DNA of 39,170 nucleotides from Joyebacterum sp964521425 (lineage in GTDB: Bacteria > Joyebacterota > Joyebacteria > Joyebacterales > Joyebacteraceae), in contig CAZFRO010000023.1 in NCBI GenBank assembly GCA_964521425.1, positions 1 to 39,170 of the forward strand, read 5' to 3'. The notes under the pieces were generated by a model. The model was not told the origin of the DNA, did no database searches, and worked only from the letters and a program-made list of their open reading frames with translations. Position numbers and translations under genes: made by a program. Shown piece by piece: positions 34,591 to 39,170 of this stretch. Positions within the stretch are counted from its first letter, which is position 1; each line of letters starts with the position of its first letter.

Positions 34591-36156
34591 ATGACTACCG
34601 CGAAATCGCTATCCGTGCTGTCGACTCACATGTCGAGGCTTCTGATCATCATGCTGCTCCTGCTCGCGGCCGGGCAGGGTGACGCCGCTCTGATCGTGGT
34701 CGATGGCGGTTTCGACGACTGGGGCAAGCAAGAGCTGGTCTGGAGCGATTCGCTCGGAGACGGCGGCGGCATCGACTTCGGACGCTTGTGGGTTGCCGGA
34801 GACACGAACCGTCTCTACCTCTGCTTCGAGACCGGAGGAGAGATGGGGCTGCAGGGGGAAAACACAGTCCGGCTCTTCATCGACGCCGATGACGATCCGG
34901 AAACGGGTCGACCGGTCGACGGGATGGGTGTCGATCTCGAATGGACTTTCGGGAAGCGCGAGGGACGCATCCATCGCGCGCATGGTGAGAAGGAGTACTT
35001 GCGCGTCGAGCAGTCGGACGTCGGCCTCAGGCAGGGACCGACCGTGACATCAGACGTATTTGAGATCTCCATCACACGCTCGCTGCCGTCCCTCCGACTC
35101 GGCGGCACCCTCCGGATCGCCCTCTATGATACCGGCGTGGCTGATGGCGATCGCCTTCCTGATGCCGGATCCGGAGTGGTCGTGGTGCTCCCGGACACGG
35201 AACCCGGAACGGTCGCTGTGACGATGGACATGGAACCCGAAGCAGTCGCCGTGATCCCGGACCCAGCACACCTGCCTGGCGAAGCATCGACGCTCGCTCG
35301 ACGCGATCGGCACGACCTGCGAGTGCTGACATACAACGTCCTGTTCGACGGGCTCTTCAAGCGACCTGCGCCGTTCAGACGGATTCTCAAGGCGATCGAC
35401 CCGGACGTCATCTGTTTCCAGGAACTCTGGTCGCACTCCGCGCAGCAGGTGGTCGATCAGGTCTCCCTGGCACTTCCCGGCGCCCGCTGGCACGGAGGGA
35501 ACACTGAGGATGGGATGATCGTGAGCAGGTATCCGATCATAAGGGGACAATCGATCGACGGCGCCGGCAACTACTGGGCGTTGATCGATCTCCCGGACAG
35601 TCTCTATGGCAACGACCTGTCTGTCGTGAGCGCGCACCCACCATGTTGCGGCAACGAGGAGGGGCGGCAGGAGGAGCTGGACGGAATCGCGGCGTGGATG
35701 CGGGAGATCCAGGTTCCGGGTGATGTTGAGATCGCGCCTGGAACGTTCATCGTTATCGCCGGGGACATGAATCTCGTTGGAAGCTACCGCCAGGTCGAGA
35801 CGCTCGTATCCGGAACGATCGTCGACCAGGAACGGTTCGGACCGTCGCATCACGCCGACTGGGACGGCACGGCTCTCACCGACGCGGCTCCGCGCCATCT
35901 CAGCGGACGCGAGGCGTACACGTGGAGAGACGACCAAAGCCCGTTCGCGCCCGGCCGCCTCGACTACATCGTATTCTCCGACAGTGTTGCACGGTTGACG
36001 AACGCCTTCGTTCTCTGGACGGAGGACCTGGATCCGGCGACTCTCGCTTCCCACGGTCTCAGAGCACAGGACACCCGGAAGGCATCGGATCATCTGCCGG
36101 TCGTCGCCGACTTCGCCCTGCCCCCGGGCGCTACCTCTCCCGCTGTGCAAGATTGA
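34591..36156 (+). CDS. exported endonuclease/exonuclease/phosphatase (EEP) family protein
   Basis: 521 residues. A signal peptide (core LLIIMLLLLAAGQGDA, ends ~34) is followed by a 'VDGGFDDW' DOMON/CBM9-like module (~37-200), a short Pro/Val linker, and an EEP domain (~240-515). Metal and catalytic residues include Asn249 (LTYNVLFDG), Glu278 (CFQELW), Asp392/Asn394 (GDMNLVG) and Asp500/His501 (SDHLPV). The superfamily covers nucleases, phosphodiesterases and sphingomyelinases, so substrate is uncertain. GGAG six bases before ATG 34591 supports this start; the frame opens far upstream at 34318. It overlaps the convergent OB-fold gene by 26 bases. Confidence 0.86.
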   Translation: MTTAKSLSVLSTHMSRLLIIMLLLLAAGQGDAALIVVDGGFDDWGKQELVWSDSLGDGGGIDFGRLWVAGDTNRLYLCFETGGEMGLQGENTVRLFIDADDDPETGRPVDGMGVDLEWTFGKREGRIHRAHGEKEYLRVEQSDVGLRQGPTVTSDVFEISITRSLPSLRLGGTLRIALYDTGVADGDRLPDAGSGVVVVLPDTEPGTVAVTMDMEPEAVAVIPDPAHLPGEASTLARRDRHDLRVLTYNVLFDGLFKRPAPFRRILKAIDPDVICFQELWSHSAQQVVDQVSLALPGARWHGGNTEDGMIVSRYPIIRGQSIDGAGNYWALIDLPDSLYGNDLSVVSAHPPCCGNEEGRQEELDGIAAWMREIQVPGDVEIAPGTFIVIAGDMNLVGSYRQVETLVSGTIVDQERFGPSHHADWDGTALTDAAPRHLSGREAYTWRDDQSPFAPGRLDYIVFSDSVARLTNAFVLWTEDLDPATLASHGLRAQDTRKASDHLPVVADFALPPGATSPAVQD

Positions 36157-36817
36157 AGAGCAGGAGCCGGATTATCATCGTCTGATCTTCCAGAGGTATC
36201 TCCACGACGCCATCGGCGAGCGCGCGGAGTGTCGCCGCATCGGGCAGCCCCGTCGATTCGAGTCCCTGCGCACCCTGGAACTCAGTGAGCGCCCGGGAGG
36301 CTTCCTCATCCCAGTCTCCGGAGCCGTAGTTGATATCCCGACCGAGCGAGGCCAGGATCACCTTCACGAAGACCTTCTCGAGATAGCTGAGCTCGATGGG
36401 AAGTACGGTCTCGGCAAGTTCGATCTGCTCCGGGTCATCGACGACGACCTGGGGCTTTCCCTTGTACATCACGATGGTCCCACTGACGCATATGCGATGC
36501 CCGTCGAAGAGGGACTCCGGAGAGCGTTCAAACAGGGCTCTCGTTGAGCCCCAGATGACAACGGTGAATGGCTGATCGGGATACGGCCGGTCCAGGTTCA
36601 GAAACGTCGGCTGCCCCTTGGATCGCGAGAGATACGCCACGCTCTTGACTACACCGCAGACCGAAGTGTACTCGCCGATGTGCTCCCCCGCCTCGACAGC
36701 GGAGATGCTGGGTGTCGCGCCCGCCGCGGCTGCACGCTCTGGACCACCTGCCGCCAGAACGATCAAGAGAACTGCGATAGCCGTGAGACCGACGAGGACA
36801 ACGCGTGATCGTCTCAT
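36131..36817 (-). CDS. exported OB-fold / peptidoglycan-binding-like protein
   Basis: 228 residues. A hydrophobic segment (6-24) acts as signal or anchor. Residues ~40-135 look like an exported OB-fold domain (AGEHIGEYTSVCGVVKSVAYL ... FLNLDRPYPDQPFTVVIWG ... GHRICVSGTIVMYKGKPQV), a type I have seen near or fused to nucleases. Residues ~165-203 (SGDWDEEASRALTEFQGAQG ... GLPDAATLRAL) resemble a peptidoglycan-binding-like repeat. No catalytic residues were recognised. The start at ATG 36817 follows a G-run six bases upstream; the longer frame to 36883 lacks a ribosome site. It is convergent with the EEP gene. Confidence 0.7.
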   Translation of the reverse strand: MRRSRVVLVGLTAIAVLLIVLAAGGPERAAAAGATPSISAVEAGEHIGEYTSVCGVVKSVAYLSRSKGQPTFLNLDRPYPDQPFTVVIWGSTRALFERSPESLFDGHRICVSGTIVMYKGKPQVVVDDPEQIELAETVLPIELSYLEKVFVKVILASLGRDINYGSGDWDEEASRALTEFQGAQGLESTGLPDAATLRALADGVVEIPLEDQTMIIRLLLFNLAQRER

Positions 36818-36953
36818 ATCTTGCCCCCTTGCGAGTCGTGGAAGATGCTGACAGACGCGCCGACCGCCTGTCTCCCAGGCCACGGTACGATTCTCGCAGG
36901 GTCAAGGCAAGCCGGAAGGAAGCGCGTCGTGCTCTGTCTGCATTGCGATCAAG

Positions 36954-36982
36954 TTGACCGGGCCCCCGAAACGCAGTATAAT
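36954..36982 (+). promoter_or_regulatory. consensus sigma70 promoter of the subtilisin-family protease gene
   Basis: TTGACC (36954-36959), 17-base spacer, TATAAT (36977-36982): one mismatch in twelve positions. The start near 36989 gives a leader of ~57 nt to the TTG start at 37046 and rules out the upstream ATG at 36821. Confidence 0.85.
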
Positions 36983-37045
36983 AGTGTTAGAAGCTGTCAC
37001 GTATCTATCCGGGCGCCTGTTGCGTCCCCAGCACGGAGGCTCTCC

Positions 37046-39127
37046 TTGCACCGAAGAACCTGGGCTCATTCAAGGCTGTTCGTGATCGCCGTTCTGGCAG
37101 TGACACTGTCAGTCGCAAGTTCGACGCCCGCTCTGGCCCGACCGGCCACGCAGATCGCGAAGCTTGAGGAATTGGCGGCGCGTTTTGAGACCCGATTGGC
37201 ATCGCTTCGCGGGGAGATCTTCTCGAGACTGAGTGAGACCGAGACCGGACCGCAGGGCGTACTCAACGCCGACCGGGACATCGAGCTTGTGTTCGTCGAC
37301 GAGACGGGCATCCCTCGCTTCTACGAGATCAACAATCTGATCGCAGCCGAGACCGTATCGGTGGATGAGGTCTGGCCCGGTGGATCGGTGGGGCTCTCGC
37401 TCGATGGCTCAGGAACCCTACTTGGGGAACTGGGCGTGTGGGACGCAGGCGGTGTGCTGCTCAGCCATCAGGAGTTCACGGGGCGCGCAACCCAGATCGA
37501 CTCCCCAGGCGGGACGCACTATCACTCCACACACGTCGCCGGCACATTGATCGCTGAGGGCACCGATAGCGACGCGCAGGGCATGTCATACGCGGCCACT
37601 ATCGCTGCCTACGACTGGGACGATGCCCAGACGGAGATGGCGCTGGCGGCAGCGGCCGGCATGAATGTCTCCAGCCACTCGTACGGATTCGCGACGGGAT
37701 GGCGATGGTCCTCAGGGGACTGGTACTGGTACGGCGACACGGACATCAGCGAGGTGGAGGACTATGGGTTCGGCTACTACGGTGAGAGAGCGCAAGAGTG
37801 GGACCAGATAACCTACGACGCACCGTACTACACGATCTGCAAGTCGGCCGGCAACGACCGCAACGACGATGGACCGACGCCCGGCGACGGACACTACGTC
37901 TGGGACAACGACGCTGACGACTGGGTCTGGAGCACTACGGTCCGGAACGCCGACGGCTGGGACTCGGGCTACGATACGGTCTCCTGGTTCACAACCGCAA
38001 AGAACATAATCACCGTGGGAGCGGTCGAGGATATTCCGGGCGGATACAGCGCTCCCGGAGATGTGGTGACGGCGGATTTCAGCGGATATGGACCGACCGA
38101 TGATGGCCGCATCAAGCCCGATCTCGTGGCGAACGGTACGGGACTCTACTCGTGCACGGACAACAATGACTCCTCCTACAACTCGTACAGCGGAACATCG
38201 ATGAGCACGCCCAATCTCGCCGGCGCACTCAACCTTCTCGTCCGGCACTACGAGGACACACACTCCGACGAAACTCCACTAGCTTCAACAATGAAGGCCA
38301 TCCTGGTTCAGACGGCGGACGAGGCCGGCGACTACGACGGCCCCGACTTCAAGCATGGCTGGGGGCTTCTTAACACCCAGACGGCTGCCGAGTTCATCTC
38401 AGACGATGGCGCGGGGATGGAACTCGTGATCGAGGGCACACTCTCTGATGGTAACTCGGACGTCTACTATCTGGAGGCAGACGGGCTCACGGCCATTCGC
38501 GTTACGCTGGCGTGGACCGACCCACCTGGCACGACGCCTGCCCCGGCGCTCGATCCGACCGACCCGATGCTCGTGAATGACCTCGACCTCAGACTCCAGA
38601 CCTACCCGACTCTCGTCACGTACGAGCCGTACCTTCTCGACCCGGCCAACCCCGATGATGCTCCGGGGACCGGCGACAATGCGAGAGATATCACGGAGCA
38701 GGTCCTTCTCGAGAGCTACACCGGGGGCGAATTCAGCGTAGTCGTGTCCCACAAGGGCACGCTTGCGACGCCGCAAAGCTACTCGCTCGTCTGTACGCAC
38801 GAACTCAACAGCGAACCGTCCGGGGTCGATTCCGGCGTGCCGCTGGGCGACAGCCGCATACTCGGCATCTCCCCCAACCCGTTCAATCCGAGAACCATGG
38901 TGGCCTTCCAGCTTAGAGAGCCGGCGCCTGTGGACATTGTCGTCTACGATGCGGCAGGCCGCGTCGTCAGAATGCTCCTCAGAGCCCGCGAGTTGGCGCC
39001 CGGAGATCACGAGGTCGCGTGGGATGGAACCGACGCCGCCGGCAAGAGCGTAGCCTCAGGCGTCTACTTCTGCAGGCTTCTGGCGGGTGAAGAGACCGAC
39101 GTCAGGAGAATGGTTCTCTTGAAGTGA
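37046..39127 (+). CDS. secreted subtilisin-family (S8) serine protease with C-terminal sorting domain
   Basis: 693 residues from a TTG start with GGAGG six bases upstream. A signal peptide (~1-30, LFVIAVLAVTLSVASSTPALA) and a short pro-region precede the catalytic domain (~110-470). The triad is Asp133 (GVWDAGGV), His160 (HSTHVAGT) and Ser385 (SGTSMSTP), with oxyanion Asn270 (SAGND). Residues ~470-590 form a beta-rich P/PPC-like domain. The last ~80 (SPNPFNPRTMVAF ... ASGVYFCRLLAGEETDVRR) are a FlgD-like sorting domain. The catalytic region follows the Bacteroidetes-type subtilases that read 'GVWD' rather than 'VLDTG' around the Asp. It is probably monocistronic; no terminator is seen in the 43 bases left in the window. 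Confidence 0.94.
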   Translation: MHRRTWAHSRLFVIAVLAVTLSVASSTPALARPATQIAKLEELAARFETRLASLRGEIFSRLSETETGPQGVLNADRDIELVFVDETGIPRFYEINNLIAAETVSVDEVWPGGSVGLSLDGSGTLLGELGVWDAGGVLLSHQEFTGRATQIDSPGGTHYHSTHVAGTLIAEGTDSDAQGMSYAATIAAYDWDDAQTEMALAAAAGMNVSSHSYGFATGWRWSSGDWYWYGDTDISEVEDYGFGYYGERAQEWDQITYDAPYYTICKSAGNDRNDDGPTPGDGHYVWDNDADDWVWSTTVRNADGWDSGYDTVSWFTTAKNIITVGAVEDIPGGYSAPGDVVTADFSGYGPTDDGRIKPDLVANGTGLYSCTDNNDSSYNSYSGTSMSTPNLAGALNLLVRHYEDTHSDETPLASTMKAILVQTADEAGDYDGPDFKHGWGLLNTQTAAEFISDDGAGMELVIEGTLSDGNSDVYYLEADGLTAIRVTLAWTDPPGTTPAPALDPTDPMLVNDLDLRLQTYPTLVTYEPYLLDPANPDDAPGTGDNARDITEQVLLESYTGGEFSVVVSHKGTLATPQSYSLVCTHELNSEPSGVDSGVPLGDSRILGISPNPFNPRTMVAFQLREPAPVDIVVYDAAGRVVRMLLRARELAPGDHEVAWDGTDAAGKSVASGVYFCRLLAGEETDVRRMVLLK

Positions 39128-39170
39128 TATGGAACGGTCGGTGTCAAGCCGATTGTGTCTTTGGGCACCC

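Noticed and set aside
36821..37045. N-terminal 75-codon extension of the protease frame
   Set aside because: The near-perfect promoter at 36954-36982 lies inside it, and the TTG at 37046 has GGAGG at ideal spacing just before the signal peptide.

Overview
The window looks like part of a Gram-negative genome of roughly 60% G+C, probably from an FCB-affiliated candidate phylum (the Eisenbacteria / Krumholzibacteriota / Latescibacterota type). Four exported proteins end in a FlgD-like C-terminal sorting domain of the 'NPFNP...GVYF.RL..G...K...LK' type. There is a PorV/PorQ-like outer-membrane protein and a 5' part of a 16S rRNA gene. The phylum is inferred; the 16S sequence could settle it by database comparison.

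Layout. 1-825: the 5' part of a 16S rRNA gene on the minus strand, with a consensus promoter and a boxA-like leader; the rest of the operon lies left of the window. 1111-2367: tyrS (-). 2685-4766: class A penicillin-binding protein (+). 4826-8077: a minus-strand operon cdd - rpiB-like - deoC - deoA for pyrimidine nucleoside breakdown. 8320-16671: a two-gene minus unit with a 2449-residue thrombospondin-type-3-repeat surface protein followed by a PorV-like protein. 17102-18307: alr (-). 18791-19633: mazG (+), convergent with a NUDIX hydrolase (-). 20138-21819: a DUF1844 protein and an outer-membrane-barrel protein with a TSP3 tail (-). 22087-33709: an alpha-glucan cluster: GH57-like protein, arylsulfotransferase-like lipoprotein, GH13 enzyme with an in-frame stop, and pullulanase. 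33869-34366: rubrerythrin (-). 34591-36817: exported EEP-family nuclease/phosphatase (+), convergent with an exported OB-fold protein (-). 37046-39127: secreted subtilisin-family protease (+).

Most interesting signal. In the nucleoside operon, DeoC and the RpiB-like protein both carry non-catalytic N-terminal extensions: a short amphipathic helix plus a small-residue/polar linker. This is the architecture of bacterial microcompartment (BMC) encapsulation peptides. DeoA and Cdd have no such extension. DERA plus an RpiB-like protein are, to my knowledge, signature enzymes of the proposed sugar-phosphate-utilising BMC class. No shell gene is in the window, so this would be a satellite locus for a compartment encoded elsewhere. 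The RpiB-like protein has also replaced the usual catalytic Cys by Asp.

How the genes may fit together (inference). The organism appears to live by scavenging polymers: secreted protease, glucan hydrolases and a nuclease-like enzyme outside; nucleoside salvage feeding deoxyribose phosphate into a possible microcompartment inside; and a T9SS-like PorV/CTD surface-delivery route. The gene starts below were chosen by Shine-Dalgarno position and often differ from the longest open frame.
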